59,148 nucleotides of DNA from CAZRXG01 sp964603985 (GCA_964603985.1 CAZRXG010000028.1:1-59148); one strand, 5' to 3'. Positions 51,768 through 59,148 are shown, counted from the stretch's first letter. The notes: generated from the letters alone by a model not told the origin. Numbers and translations: made by a program.

Positions 51768-52019
51768 ATGCCCTTAGTCTTTTACGGCACCAAGTCGGTG
51801 ACATTCAATGAAAAGGCTGGGGATCCGACCGTCCCGGCGGCGACCCCGGTACAGTGTCCCGCATGTGGACAACTGGCGGTCTTTGCCCCCAAGCGGGTCA
51901 AGCGATTCTGCCACATCTTCTGGATCCCGCTCATTCCGATCAGCGGCTTCCAGCACGTGCTGGAATGCCAGGCGTGCCACGCCAAGTTTGTGCGTACTCC
52001 AGAACAGAGCACGGATTGA
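51768..52019 (+). CDS. Zinc-ribbon protein
   Basis: 83 aa. Cys30-Pro-Ala-Cys33 and Cys67-Gln-Ala-Cys70 make a four-Cys zinc ribbon; a further Cys48 and the segment FCHIFWIPLIPISGFQHVLE between the pairs match the zinc-ribbon_15-type proteins. AGGAGG lies 7 bases before the ATG. Its stop overlaps the start of the Cys-rich ferredoxin gene (TGATG, 52017-52021), so the two are translationally coupled. Confidence 0.78.
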   Translation: MPLVFYGTKSVTFNEKAGDPTVPAATPVQCPACGQLAVFAPKRVKRFCHIFWIPLIPISGFQHVLECQACHAKFVRTPEQSTD

Positions 52020-52720
52020 TGTGTTCGGGCCTGCCGACACAATTCAACAGTGCCTTCTTCAAACGTTATCTCGGCGGGCCGCTTCGTCCCATTCATCTGG
52101 CGCTGGTGCGCGGCTATTTCCGGTGGGTTCGCGTGGCCACGGTGGCACCAACGCTTGACGGCATCGAGGTGGAAGGCTGCGTCGTAGATGTGTGTGACTG
52201 CCGCCTCGCAGAGGGGACCTGTCTGGGGCGAATAGACGTGTGCTACAAGCTCGACCGTAAGGGTGATGCCCCCTACGACCAACGCGCGATGAGCGAGAGA
52301 CTGTTCCAGGAGGGAAATGTACGGCTGTACGTCTTTACGGGCGGACACAAGTGGGAGCTGTGCCATTGTTGTTCGTGCTGCTGCCTGATATTCGCGCTCG
52401 TGAGGATAAGCGGCGAAATGTTCATTCACCCCAGCGGGCTGCGTCCAACCCGGACGGATAATGAATGTACGCATTGTGGAAGCTGTGCCGAGGCCTGCTT
52501 TTTGGGTGTGCGCGCTGTGGAAGGCGTAATCGATCCTGCAAGCTGTATCGGCTGTGGGGTGTGCGTGGCAGTTTGTCCGACAGGAGCATGGGAGATGCAG
52601 CCGGTCATGCCACCGCCGGTTCTCCCCCGTCCGCCGCGCTGGTGGGCCTATACCTTTGGTCTGTTGTATCTTGGTTATTTGAACGTCCTGGCGCTGCTGT
52701 ACGCCGCATTCCCCGCGTAG
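52019..52720 (+). CDS. Cys-rich ferredoxin-like protein with C-terminal membrane helix
   Basis: 233 aa with 20 cysteines. N-terminal domain with CDC (59-61), Cys68 and Cys75; an unusual cluster CHCCSCCC (115-122) containing six Cys; two standard 4Fe-4S ferredoxin motifs CxxCxxCxxxC at 150-160 and 176-186; and a hydrophobic C-terminal helix (about 208-231). It can hold at least two 4Fe-4S clusters and probably more, attached to the membrane. Function unknown; an electron-transfer role is inferred from the motifs. ATG 52019 overlaps the preceding stop. Confidence 0.78.
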   Translation: MCSGLPTQFNSAFFKRYLGGPLRPIHLALVRGYFRWVRVATVAPTLDGIEVEGCVVDVCDCRLAEGTCLGRIDVCYKLDRKGDAPYDQRAMSERLFQEGNVRLYVFTGGHKWELCHCCSCCCLIFALVRISGEMFIHPSGLRPTRTDNECTHCGSCAEACFLGVRAVEGVIDPASCIGCGVCVAVCPTGAWEMQPVMPPPVLPRPPRWWAYTFGLLYLGYLNVLALLYAAFPA

Positions 52721-52747
52721 GGGGTAATGCGACGCTTTGACAATTTA

Positions 52748-52887
52748 GGTGAAGGTGCGCCGGTCGCCCGGATGCGCGGCGCACAATGAGGGAAGACCGG
52801 TGAGAGTCCGGCGCTGTCCCGCAACGGTATGTGGATACCATCGCCGCCCCGGTGATGATCCCACCAGCCCGACACCTCGCCTTCACC
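52748..52887 (+). ncRNA. Cobalamin (adenosylcobalamin) riboswitch
   Basis: Outer stem GGTGAAGG (52748-52755) pairs perfectly with CCTTCACC (52880-52887). Inside lie the conserved riboswitch core, GAGGGAAGACCGGTGAGAGT onward with TCCGGCGCTGTCCCGCAACG (about 52788-52827), and the B12-box-type 3' segment AGCCCGACACCTCGCC (52866-52881). Layout and sequence match the cobalamin class. It stands before the cobalamin biosynthesis operon and should shut it off when B12 is abundant. Confidence 0.93.
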
Positions 52888-52940
52888 GCAACTCGTGTAC
52901 CACCTTCGTGGAAAGGGGCCGGGCGAGATGGTTTCATCGA

Positions 52941-52960
52941 CCCGCCGTCCGGCGGGTTTT
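52941..52960 (+). terminator. Riboswitch expression-platform terminator
   Basis: Stem CCCGCC / GGCGGG (52941-52946, 52951-52956) with loop GTCC, followed by TTTT and then GAG. It is 54 bases after the cobalamin aptamer and 75 bases before the first cob gene start, so B12 binding can lead to early termination. Confidence 0.8.
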
Positions 52961-53015
52961 GAGTTGATGGGGCAGGTTTCCTTTCATTGTACGGCGCGAA
53001 GGAGTGAGATTGGCT

Positions 53016-53483
53016 ATGTATCCCATTGTTCTGACCAGGTTCGAAGCCGCCCCGGTCGTTGTGGTGGGCGGTGGGGAGGTCGCCGAGCGCAAGGTGCGCG
53101 GCTTGCTGGAAGCCAGGGCGGCGGTGCGGCTGATCAGCCCGGAGGCCACGCCTCAGTTGCAAGCCTGGGCCGACGAGGGCCGCATTCACTGGGAGAAGCG
53201 TTTTTTCGAGACAAGCGACCTGCCCGGTGTTGCCCTGGTCTTCGCTGCCGCCGAGCAGCGACCGGTCAACATGCTGGTGGCCCGCGAGGCGGAGGCCACC
53301 GGCCTGCTGTGCAACGTCGCCGACGTGCCGGAGGAGGGGAGTTTCGACGTCCCGGTTGTCTACCGGGGGGAGGGGCTGGTGATTACGGTCAGTACCGGCG
53401 GCGAGGACTCCAGTCGGGCGCGGCGGGTGCGCGACCGGATCGCGAGATGGTTGGCGGACTCCGAAGAGGCGGGCGAGCGGTAA
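53016..53483 (+). CDS. Precorrin-2 dehydrogenase / sirohydrochlorin-type NAD-binding protein
   Basis: 155-aa stand-alone Met8/CysG-N-like protein. Rossmann motif VVVVGGGEVAERKVRGLLEA near the start and LLCNVADVPEEGSFDVP and IVTVS-like VITVSTGGEDSSRARRVRDR at the end; it oxidises precorrin-2 to sirohydrochlorin with NAD. The ferrochelatase-linked C-terminal region of Met8 is absent. ATG 53016 (MYPIVLTRF) fits the family start; an AGGAG site is 13 bases upstream and TTG 53010 or GTG 53004 are alternatives. First gene after the B12 riboswitch. Confidence 0.85.
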   Translation: MYPIVLTRFEAAPVVVVGGGEVAERKVRGLLEARAAVRLISPEATPQLQAWADEGRIHWEKRFFETSDLPGVALVFAAAEQRPVNMLVAREAEATGLLCNVADVPEEGSFDVPVVYRGEGLVITVSTGGEDSSRARRVRDRIARWLADSEEAGER

Positions 53484-53545
53484 AGCCTGTCCGGTGGACG
53501 TATGAAGGGGTCGGCCTGGAAGACTAGCATTTCCTGAGAAGAGTA

Positions 53546-53860
53546 ATGGCAAGAGCAGAGATTCAACCCGGAAACTGTGGTCACATCACCATCGTTGAAG
53601 CCAAAATGACCGGCGAGGGCCGCGTCTCGCTGTCAATTGAGAGCGAGTGCCAGGCCATCCAACGTCTGGCAGAGCACCTGACCGAGGTCGATCCCCGCCA
53701 GGAGATCTCGTTTCGGGGCGGGATGCCATCCGTGCTGGCGATGGCCGCCGAGTATTGCAGCCACGCCGCCTGCCCGGTCCCGGTCGGGATCATAAAGGCC
53801 GTCGAGGTTGCGGCGGGATTGGCGCTGCCGGGTGAGGTCACCATCAAGTTGACGAAGTAG
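53546..53860 (+). CDS. Small four-Cys protein in the cobalamin operon (DUF6951-like)
   Basis: 104 aa with Cys at 11, 34, 70 and 75 (NCGHITIV, SECQAI, EYCSHAACPVP) and a mixed alpha/beta pattern. Resembles small uncharacterised proteins I recall as DUF6951, but this assignment is from memory. Its position between precorrin-2 dehydrogenase and cobT under B12 riboswitch control suggests a role in cobalamin metabolism, for example metal or corrinoid handling; this is inference. ATG 53546 follows GAGAAGAG. Confidence 0.72.
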   Translation: MARAEIQPGNCGHITIVEAKMTGEGRVSLSIESECQAIQRLAEHLTEVDPRQEISFRGGMPSVLAMAAEYCSHAACPVPVGIIKAVEVAAGLALPGEVTIKLTK

Positions 53861-53923
53861 TTATATTGGGGGAGCCATCGATCCCGGTGATTCCCTGTCT
53901 CACATTATGCCCAGGAGTGACAT

Positions 53924-54973
53924 GTGCTGGAGCAAATCGTTTCGCAGATTCAGCCCCTCGACGAAGAGGCCGCAGCCGCGGCGCGTGCCCGTCAGGATAC
54001 CCTGACCAAGCCGCCGGGCAGTCTGGGCCGTCTGGAGGAGTTGTCGGTGCAGCTGGCCGGGATCACCGGGCAGCCTATCCCCAGGATCGAGGACAAGGTC
54101 ATCGTCACGATGGCAGGCGATCACGGCGTGGTCGCCGAGGGAGTGAGCGCCTTCCCGCAGGAGGTGACGCTCCAGATGGTGCGTAACTTCCTGAACGGCG
54201 GCGCGGCGATCAATGTGCTGGCCCGCCACATCGGCGCGCGGATTGTGATCGCCGACCTGGGCGTCGCAGCCGACCTTGAGCCGCATCCCGACCTGCTCGT
54301 CAGGAAGATCGCGCCCGGCACGGCCAACATCGCCGCCGGGCCTGCCATGACGCGCCGGCAGGCGATCCAGGCGGTCACAGCCGGGATCGAGATCGTCGAG
54401 GCCGAGATCGAGCGCGGGTTGGACATCGTCGGCACGGGCGACATGGGGATCGGCAACACGACGCCCTCAGCCGCCATTGCCGCCGCATTGACCGGTAAGC
54501 CTCCCTCCCAGATCGCCGGGCGCGGCACCGGCGTTGATGACGCCGGGTTGGCACGCAAGATCGCAGCCATCGAGCGCGCGCTTGAGGTAAACAACCCCGA
54601 TCCGGGCGATGGGCTGGGTATACTGGCCGGGGTCGGCGGCTTCGAGATCGGCGGGCTGGCGGGCGTGATCCTGGGGGCCGCCGCCCACCGCAGGCCGGTC
54701 ATGGTTGACGGGTTCATCTCGACGGCGGCGGCGATGATCGCCGTCAGCATCGCCCCGACGGCCCGCCCCTACCTCATCGCCGCGCACCGCTCGCAGGAGA
54801 GCGGGCACGGGATCATGCTGGACTGGCTGGGCCTGTCGCCGCTGGTCGATCTCGACCTCCGGCTGGGCGAGGGGACGGGCGCGGCGCTGGGCATCTCGCT
54901 GGCGGAGGCGGCCTGCAAGATCCTGGCCGGGATGGCGACCTTCGGTGAGGCAGGCGTGTCGGATGGGGCGTAG
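53924..54973 (+). CDS. cobT: Nicotinate-nucleotide-dimethylbenzimidazole phosphoribosyltransferase
   Basis: 349-aa CobT, which activates the lower-ligand base to alpha-ribazole phosphate. Conserved blocks: LTKPPGSLGRLEELSVQLAG, MAGDHGVVAEGVSAFPQEVT, FLNGGAAINVLARH, GTGDMGIGNTTPSAAIAAAL, GRGTGVDDAGLARKI, VDGFISTAAA, and HRSQESGHG with the catalytic Glu region near the C-terminus (LGEGTGAALG). GTG start 53924 follows AGGAG; an out-of-frame ATG is at 53922. Confidence 0.96.
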   Translation: MLEQIVSQIQPLDEEAAAAARARQDTLTKPPGSLGRLEELSVQLAGITGQPIPRIEDKVIVTMAGDHGVVAEGVSAFPQEVTLQMVRNFLNGGAAINVLARHIGARIVIADLGVAADLEPHPDLLVRKIAPGTANIAAGPAMTRRQAIQAVTAGIEIVEAEIERGLDIVGTGDMGIGNTTPSAAIAAALTGKPPSQIAGRGTGVDDAGLARKIAAIERALEVNNPDPGDGLGILAGVGGFEIGGLAGVILGAAAHRRPVMVDGFISTAAAMIAVSIAPTARPYLIAAHRSQESGHGIMLDWLGLSPLVDLDLRLGEGTGAALGISLAEAACKILAGMATFGEAGVSDGA

Positions 54974-54991
54974 CCCGGTGGTGGAGCCGCG

Positions 54992-55726
54992 ATGATCGCG
55001 CTGCTGGCCGCGCTGCAATTCCTGACCCTCTTCCCGCCGGTCGTGCGCCGCCCCTTCACGCCGGTAGAGCTGGGCCGCTCGGTCGGGTTTTTCCCGCCGG
55101 TCGGGCTGCTGCTGGGTGGGATCGTGCTGGGCCTGGATCACGGCTTGCGGCTGGTTTTTCCACCGGGTGTGGCCGCCGCGCTGGTGCTGGCCGCCTGGGT
55201 GACGCTCACCCGGGCGCTGCACCTCGATGGCTTCCTCGATGCCTGCGATGGCCTGTTTGGCGGGTTTACGCCGCAGGACCGGCTGCGCATCCTGCGCGAC
55301 TCACGGGTGGGCGCGTTTGGCGTGGCCGGAGGGGTGCTGCTTCTGCTGACCAAGTACGCCGCGCTCGTCGCCCTGCCGGATCGCCTGTCCGGGCTGCTGC
55401 TTGCGCCGGTGCTGGGCCGGTGGGCGGTGGCGCTGGCGATAGTGGCTTTTCCTTATGCCCGCGAGCAGGGGCTTGGCCGCGCGATGAAGGATCACGCGAC
55501 CTGGCGGCAAGTCGCGCTGGCGACCGTCGTCGCGCTGGTGGCCGCCGGATTGCTCGCGCGGTGGGCGGGCCTTGCGGCGCTGGCGCTCGCCGGGGCCGCG
55601 ACCTGGCTTGGGGCGCGCTTCACGCTGGGCCGCATTCCGGGGCTGACGGGCGACATCTACGGGGCCATCTGCGAGGCGGTTGAGCTGCTGGTTTTGCTGT
55701 TCTTTACTGCGAGTGTCGCGTTGTAA
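54992..55726 (+). CDS. cobS: Adenosylcobinamide-GDP ribazoletransferase (cobalamin synthase)
   Basis: 244-aa integral membrane enzyme joining alpha-ribazole (phosphate) to adenosylcobinamide-GDP, the last steps of nucleotide-loop assembly. Family features: LAALQFLTLFPP, the LHLDGFLDACDGLFGG motif with metal-binding aspartates, DSRVGAFGVAGG, and multiple hydrophobic helices ending in GDIYGAICEAVELLVLL. ATG 54992; 18 bases after cobT. Confidence 0.95.
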   Translation: MIALLAALQFLTLFPPVVRRPFTPVELGRSVGFFPPVGLLLGGIVLGLDHGLRLVFPPGVAAALVLAAWVTLTRALHLDGFLDACDGLFGGFTPQDRLRILRDSRVGAFGVAGGVLLLLTKYAALVALPDRLSGLLLAPVLGRWAVALAIVAFPYAREQGLGRAMKDHATWRQVALATVVALVAAGLLARWAGLAALALAGAATWLGARFTLGRIPGLTGDIYGAICEAVELLVLLFFTASVAL

Positions 55727-55758
55727 AGCTTCACAAGGAGGCGGGCGGGATCGCCCTT

Positions 55759-56334
55759 ATGGGAAAGCTGATTCTGGTGCTGGGCGGTGTGCGGAGTGGC
55801 AAAAGTACCTACGCCGAGCAGCGCGCCCGCGAACTCGGCGGCGACCGCGTGCTCTACGTGGCGACCGCCGAGACAAAAGACGAAGAGATGCGCCAACGCG
55901 TCGCGAAGCACCGGCAGAACAGGCCGGGAGCCTGGCGCACGCTGGAAGCCTCGCGCGATGTCGGCATGGCGATCCGGGCACAGGCCGCCGACGCCAGTGT
56001 GATCCTGGTTGACTGCCTGACCTTTCTGGTCGCCAACCGGCTGATAGAGGCCTCAGGCCCTTACGAGAATCCCTTCGATGATCCCACCACCGACCCCTTC
56101 GACAGGGCCATCGAAGCCGACATCGTCCGCGAGGTTGAGGCGCTGGCGGGCTGCGCGAAGGATCTGCCTGCCGACATGATCGTCGTCTCGAACGAAGTGG
56201 GGATGGGTGTGGTGCCCCCATACGAGCTGGGCCGGGCCTACCGCGATATATTGGGCCGGGCCAACCAGGAAATGGCCCGCCGCGCCGACGAGGTGGTTCT
56301 GCTGGTGGCGGGCATCCCGATGCAGGTCAGATAA
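55759..56334 (+). CDS. cobU: Adenosylcobinamide kinase / guanylyltransferase
   Basis: 191-aa bifunctional CobU that phosphorylates adenosylcobinamide and adds GMP. Walker A GGVRSGKSTYAEQRA, VATAETKDEEMRQRVAKHRQ with the His/Arg region used for guanylylation, VDCLTFLVAN (Walker B), and VVSNEVGMGVVPPYELGRAY. ATG 55759 follows AAGGAGGCGGGCGG, somewhat distant. Length is typical. Confidence 0.96.
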   Translation: MGKLILVLGGVRSGKSTYAEQRARELGGDRVLYVATAETKDEEMRQRVAKHRQNRPGAWRTLEASRDVGMAIRAQAADASVILVDCLTFLVANRLIEASGPYENPFDDPTTDPFDRAIEADIVREVEALAGCAKDLPADMIVVSNEVGMGVVPPYELGRAYRDILGRANQEMARRADEVVLLVAGIPMQVR

Positions 56335-56349
56335 AGTGGAGCGGTGCAC

Positions 56350-56898
56350 ATGAGCGACAAACCCCGGGAGCAGGCCAGAAAAGGACTTGTGATCGTCAAC
56401 ACCGGTCACGGTAAGGGTAAGACCACTGCCGCGCTGGGCATGTTGATGCGTGCCTGGGCGCGCGGTTGGCGCATCTGCATGATCCAGTTCCTCAAGCACG
56501 AGGGCGGCCAATGGAGCGAGGTCAAGGCCGCGCAGAAGATGGGCGGTATCGATTGGATCAAGACCGGCGATGGCTTCACCTGGACGTCGAAGGATATGGA
56601 CGAGACGGTCGCCAGGGCGCTGCACGGCTGGGAAATCGCCAGGGAGAAGATCTCCGGCGGCGATTACGACATGGTGATCCTCGACGAGTTCACCTACCCG
56701 ATGAAGTACGGCTGGATCGACGTACACGAAGTCATCGACTGGCTGAAGGCCAACAGGCCGGACGATCTGCACCTGATCATCACCGGGCGCGATGCGCCGC
56801 CTGAGCTGGTCGCGTACGCCGACCTGGTCACCGAGATGCTCAAGATCAAGCATCCCCACGACGAGGGTATCCGGGGACAAGCGGGGATCGAGTTTTGA
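56350..56898 (+). CDS. cobO: Cob(I)yrinic acid a,c-diamide adenosyltransferase
   Basis: 182-aa CobA/CobO/BtuR-type corrinoid adenosyltransferase, moving the 5'-deoxyadenosyl group from ATP to cob(I)alamin-type corrinoids. NTGHGKGKTTAALGMLMRAW is the P-loop, MIQFLKHEGGQWSE follows, DYDMVILDEFTYPMKYGWID is the Walker-B part and IITGRDAPPELVAYADLVTE is near the end. ATG 56350, with GGAG 9 bases upstream; a GTG at 56344 is in frame. 15 bases after cobU. Confidence 0.95.
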   Translation: MSDKPREQARKGLVIVNTGHGKGKTTAALGMLMRAWARGWRICMIQFLKHEGGQWSEVKAAQKMGGIDWIKTGDGFTWTSKDMDETVARALHGWEIAREKISGGDYDMVILDEFTYPMKYGWIDVHEVIDWLKANRPDDLHLIITGRDAPPELVAYADLVTEMLKIKHPHDEGIRGQAGIEF

Positions 56899-56915
56899 GC
56901 GGTTGGGTTGGGTGA

Positions 56916-57530
56916 ATGATGCATCTGCTTCTGGTTCGGCACGGCGAGACCGACTGGAACGTACAGCGGCGCTACCAGGGGAAAAAGGACGTTCCCCTGA
57001 ACGATGCTGGCAGGCGGCAGGCGGCGCTGATTGCCCCCCGCCTGGCCCGATACACCATCGACGCGGCCTATGCCAGCGATCTCCGCCGCGCCTGGGAGAC
57101 GGCGGCGATCATCAGCGGGGCACTCGGCACCGAGGTAAAGCCAGAGCCGCGCCTGCACGAGATCGGGTTCGGTGTGATCGAGGGCCTGACCTTCGACCAG
57201 GCGCAGGCACGCTACCCGGGCGTGATCCCGGCCTGGCTGTCCGGCGAGGATGTCGCCCCTGTCAGCGGGGAGTCGCGACACGACTTTGCTGCGAGGGTGG
57301 AGGCGTTCCTCGACGAGTTGAAGCAGGCCCATCGGGATGAGACGGTGCTGCTGGTCACCCACGGCGGGCCGATCCGGCAGATCCTCAGGCTGGCCCTGCA
57401 CCTGCCGCCGGAGGGCCACTGGTATTTTCAGATCGACAACGCAAGCGTGTCTGAGTTGAGTCTGTACGATGAACGACCGGTGATCGTGCGCCTGAACGAC
57501 GCCTACCACCTGAACGGGGTTCGCTCTTGA
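56916..57530 (+). CDS. cobC: Alpha-ribazole phosphatase-type histidine phosphatase
   Basis: 204-aa histidine-phosphatase superfamily enzyme. LLLVRHGETDWN supplies the catalytic His and Arg, YASDLRRAWETAAII the second Arg, and LLVTHGGPIRQILRLAL the second His. In the cobalamin operon it most likely removes phosphate from alpha-ribazole phosphate or adenosylcobalamin phosphate (CobC). As a family, these enzymes have varied substrates, so the role rests on context. ATG 56916 (or 56919). The stop overlaps the cobQ start. Confidence 0.87.
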   Translation: MMHLLLVRHGETDWNVQRRYQGKKDVPLNDAGRRQAALIAPRLARYTIDAAYASDLRRAWETAAIISGALGTEVKPEPRLHEIGFGVIEGLTFDQAQARYPGVIPAWLSGEDVAPVSGESRHDFAARVEAFLDELKQAHRDETVLLVTHGGPIRQILRLALHLPPEGHWYFQIDNASVSELSLYDERPVIVRLNDAYHLNGVRS

Positions 57531-59032
57531 CGGCCAGGGTTCTCATGGTACAGGGGACGATGTCCTCTGCTGGAAAAAGCCTGATCGTGACCGGCCTGTG
57601 CCGGATGTTCGCCCGGCGTGGGCTGCGGGTGGCACCCTTCAAAGCCCAGAACATGTCCAACAACGCCGCCGTCTGCCCCGATGGTGCCGAGATCGGGCGG
57701 GCGCAGTATACCCAGGCGTTGGCGTGCGGCATCGTGCCGACTGCTGCGATCAACCCGATCCTGCTCAAGCCGGAGGCCGACACCCGCTCACAGGTGGTCG
57801 TGATGGGGTGTGCGCGTTACACGCTGCCCGCGCGCACGTACTACGAGCACAAGGCGGAGCTGTGGCAGGTGGTCACCGAGGCGCTTGACGGCCTGCGCGC
57901 CGCATACGAGCTTGTGATCGTGGAGGGGGCCGGCAGCCCTGCCGAGCTGAACCTCAGGCAAGGCGATTTCGTCAACATGGCGGTGGCGAAGTACGCCCAG
58001 GCCCCCGTGCTGCTGGTCGGCGACATCGACCGGGGCGGGATCTTCGCCCAGTTGCTGGGCACGCTGTGGCTGCTTGAGCCGGATGAGCGCCGGTTGGTGA
58101 AGGGGCTGCTGGTCAACAAGTTTCGGGGCGACATCACCCTGTTCGCCGACGGCGTGCGTCTTCTCGAAGAGCGGGGCGGCGTGCCCGTGCTGGGTGTGAT
58201 CCCCTACATGCATCACGCCATACCGGAGGAGGATGCCGTCGCCATCGAAGCCCAGAACTTCCGCCCGCTCCCCGCTGCCGGGATCGACATCGTCGTGATC
58301 CGCCTGCCGCGCATCTCCAACTTTGACGACTTTGACCCGCTCAAAGCAGAGCCGGGGGTCGGGGTGCGCTACGTCGATGTCCCCAACGACCTTGGCCAGC
58401 CGGATGCCGTTATCCTCCCCGGCACCAAGAGCACAATCGCCGACCTGACCTGGCTGCGCGAGCAGGGGCTTGACGCGGCAATCCGGCGATTCGCCCGGCA
58501 GGGTGGCGCGGTCGTCGGCATCTGCGGCGGCTACCAGATGCTTGGAGCGCGCATCCTCGATCCCGGCCACGTCGAGTCGCCCGTCGGCGAGGTGGATGGT
58601 CTCGACCTGCTGCCCATCGAGACGACGTTCGAGGGTGAGAAAGCCACCCACCAGGCGCAGGCCATCATCCGGGGAGATGCAGGCTGGTTATCCGCTCTAT
58701 CGGGCCAGACCGTCGATGGGTATGAGATCCACATGGGGCGCACGCAGGGGGACGACGCAGCCCCCTGGCTGGAGATCACGCAGCGCAGCGACCAAGCCGT
58801 CACCGTCATGGATGGCGCGGTTGGCCCTGATGGCCGGGTGTGGGGATGCTATCTGCACGGCCTCTTTACGAACGATGGGCTGCGCAGGGCGTGGCTCTCT
58901 TCGCTGGGGTGGAGCGGCGACCGCCGTGCAGCGCCTGGCCTGGCCGATTTGGAAGCTGCCTTCGACCGGGTCGCCGACGAGATCGCTGCCGCGCTCGACC
59001 TGGAGCGGCTGGAGGCTGTTGTGGGCCTGTAG
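57527..59032 (+). CDS. cobQ: Cobyric acid synthase
   Basis: 501-aa CobQ/CbiP, glutamine-dependent amidase that amidates four corrin side chains. N-terminal ATP domain (VQGTMSSAGKSLIVTGLCRM, FKAQNMSNNAAV, VEGAGSPAELNL, VGDIDRGGIFAQLLGT) and C-terminal class I glutaminase domain with nucleophile Cys in VVGICGGYQMLG and His in CYLHGLF. TTG start overlaps the cobC stop in TTGA (57527-57530); ATG 57545 would truncate the ATP loop strand. Last cob gene in the window. Confidence 0.96.
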   Translation: MTARVLMVQGTMSSAGKSLIVTGLCRMFARRGLRVAPFKAQNMSNNAAVCPDGAEIGRAQYTQALACGIVPTAAINPILLKPEADTRSQVVVMGCARYTLPARTYYEHKAELWQVVTEALDGLRAAYELVIVEGAGSPAELNLRQGDFVNMAVAKYAQAPVLLVGDIDRGGIFAQLLGTLWLLEPDERRLVKGLLVNKFRGDITLFADGVRLLEERGGVPVLGVIPYMHHAIPEEDAVAIEAQNFRPLPAAGIDIVVIRLPRISNFDDFDPLKAEPGVGVRYVDVPNDLGQPDAVILPGTKSTIADLTWLREQGLDAAIRRFARQGGAVVGICGGYQMLGARILDPGHVESPVGEVDGLDLLPIETTFEGEKATHQAQAIIRGDAGWLSALSGQTVDGYEIHMGRTQGDDAAPWLEITQRSDQAVTVMDGAVGPDGRVWGCYLHGLFTNDGLRRAWLSSLGWSGDRRAAPGLADLEAAFDRVADEIAAALDLERLEAVVGL

Positions 59033-59041
59033 CGGCGCAGC

Positions 59042-59071
59042 AAAAAACCGCGCTACCTCCTCAGGGCGCGG
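59042..59071 (-). terminator. Terminator of the tRNA-Ala transcript
   Basis: Minus strand: CCGCGC (complement of 59066-59071) pairs with GCGCGG (complement of 59048-59053), followed by TTTTTT (complement of 59042-59047). It lies 21 bases after the tRNA 3' end and also close to the cobQ stop. Confidence 0.8.
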
Positions 59072-59092
59072 CTCGGAACGTACATCCTCAGG

Positions 59093-59148
59093 TGGACCCA
59101 AAGGGGCTCGAACCCTTGACCTCCACAATGCCATTGTGGCGCTCTCCC
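59093..59148 (-). tRNA. tRNA-Ala (anticodon GGC), 5' part outside the window
   Basis: Read on the minus strand: D-stem 3' side GAGC, anticodon stem CCACA/TGTGG with loop ATGGCAT (anticodon GGC for GCC codons; A32-U38), variable loop AGGTC, T-arm AAGGG-TTCGAGC-CCCTT, acceptor 3' strand TGGGTCC and discriminator A. U at position 70 would pair with G3, the known alanine identity element. CCA is not encoded (ACCT follows). The D-loop start and 5' acceptor strand are cut off by the window end. Confidence 0.9.

Noticed and set aside
1..59148. CRISPR arrays, rRNA genes, complete insertion sequences, replication origin
   Set aside because: No regularly spaced repeats, rRNA-like stretches, transposase frames or DnaA-box clusters were seen.

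Overview
The window (59.1 kb, GC-rich, genes closely packed) looks like core chromosome of a free-living member of the Chloroflexota, most likely Anaerolineae-like. This is inferred from the gene mix: RuvB-DUF2905-QueA cluster, LytR-CpsA-Psr protein, several lipoproteins with Pro/Thr-rich linkers after the lipid-anchor cysteine, paired M16 peptidases, RNase J, an archaeal-type phosphoglycerate mutase, a TIGR01906-type membrane protein and a riboswitch-controlled cobalamin operon. No taxonomic marker such as rRNA is present, so the assignment is tentative. No complete transposon, prophage, CRISPR array or replication origin was seen.

Layout. 1-8.8 kb (+ strand): a dipeptidase cut by the window edge, an AT-rich WD40-type lipoprotein that looks foreign, small membrane proteins, a GT2 glycosyltransferase, an M50 protease with CBS domains, a class III aminotransferase and a sensor kinase. 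8.8-17 kb: a CpXC protein; a minus-strand pair of an LCP cell-wall protein and a tyrosine-recombinase-like protein lacking its catalytic tyrosine; LipM-like octanoyltransferase; a minus-strand operon of PolX, cyclic-nucleotide-binding/SpoIIE phosphatase and SH3 protein. 17-25.7 kb: alkyltransferase-like (ATL) DNA repair protein, PHP phosphoesterase, UvrB, M50-like membrane protein, an S51-like protein fused to a cysteinyl-tRNA-synthetase-type tail, response regulator, M29 aminopeptidase, MBL hydrolase. 25.7-31.2 kb: UDP-glucose dehydrogenase behind a structured leader, two M16 proteins (one active, one inactive), AcpS and a lipoprotein. 31.2-40.5 kb: RNase J with a long leader, HTH-RsbRD-like regulator, DUF6391 protein, shikimate-kinase-like protein, NifU, PIG-L deacetylase, TolB-like lipoprotein, LysM/M23 endopeptidase and an unknown protein.

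40.6-45.4 kb (minus strand): ruvB, DUF2905, queA, GNAT, dprA and a phosphodiester glycosidase form one tight operon. 45.4-51.5 kb: spermidine-synthase-like membrane protein, TIGR01906 protein, a possible 50-residue protein, phosphoglycerate mutase, formylglycine-generating-enzyme-like protein and YbaK. 51.6-52.7 kb: zinc-ribbon protein translationally coupled to a 20-cysteine ferredoxin-like membrane protein. 52.7-59.0 kb: cobalamin riboswitch with terminator, then precorrin-2 dehydrogenase, a small Cys protein, cobT, cobS, cobU, cobO, cobC and cobQ. This set covers corrin adenosylation, amidation and nucleotide-loop assembly. A truncated tRNA-Ala(GGC) with its terminator closes the window on the minus strand.

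Main points for a second look: the catalytically degenerate tyrosine recombinase in an LCP operon; the S51/CysRS-tail fusion; divergent polX and ATL promoters whose -35 boxes overlap on opposite strands; the Cys-rich ferredoxin/zinc-ribbon pair; the small Cys protein in the B12 operon; and structured leaders before ugd and rnj.
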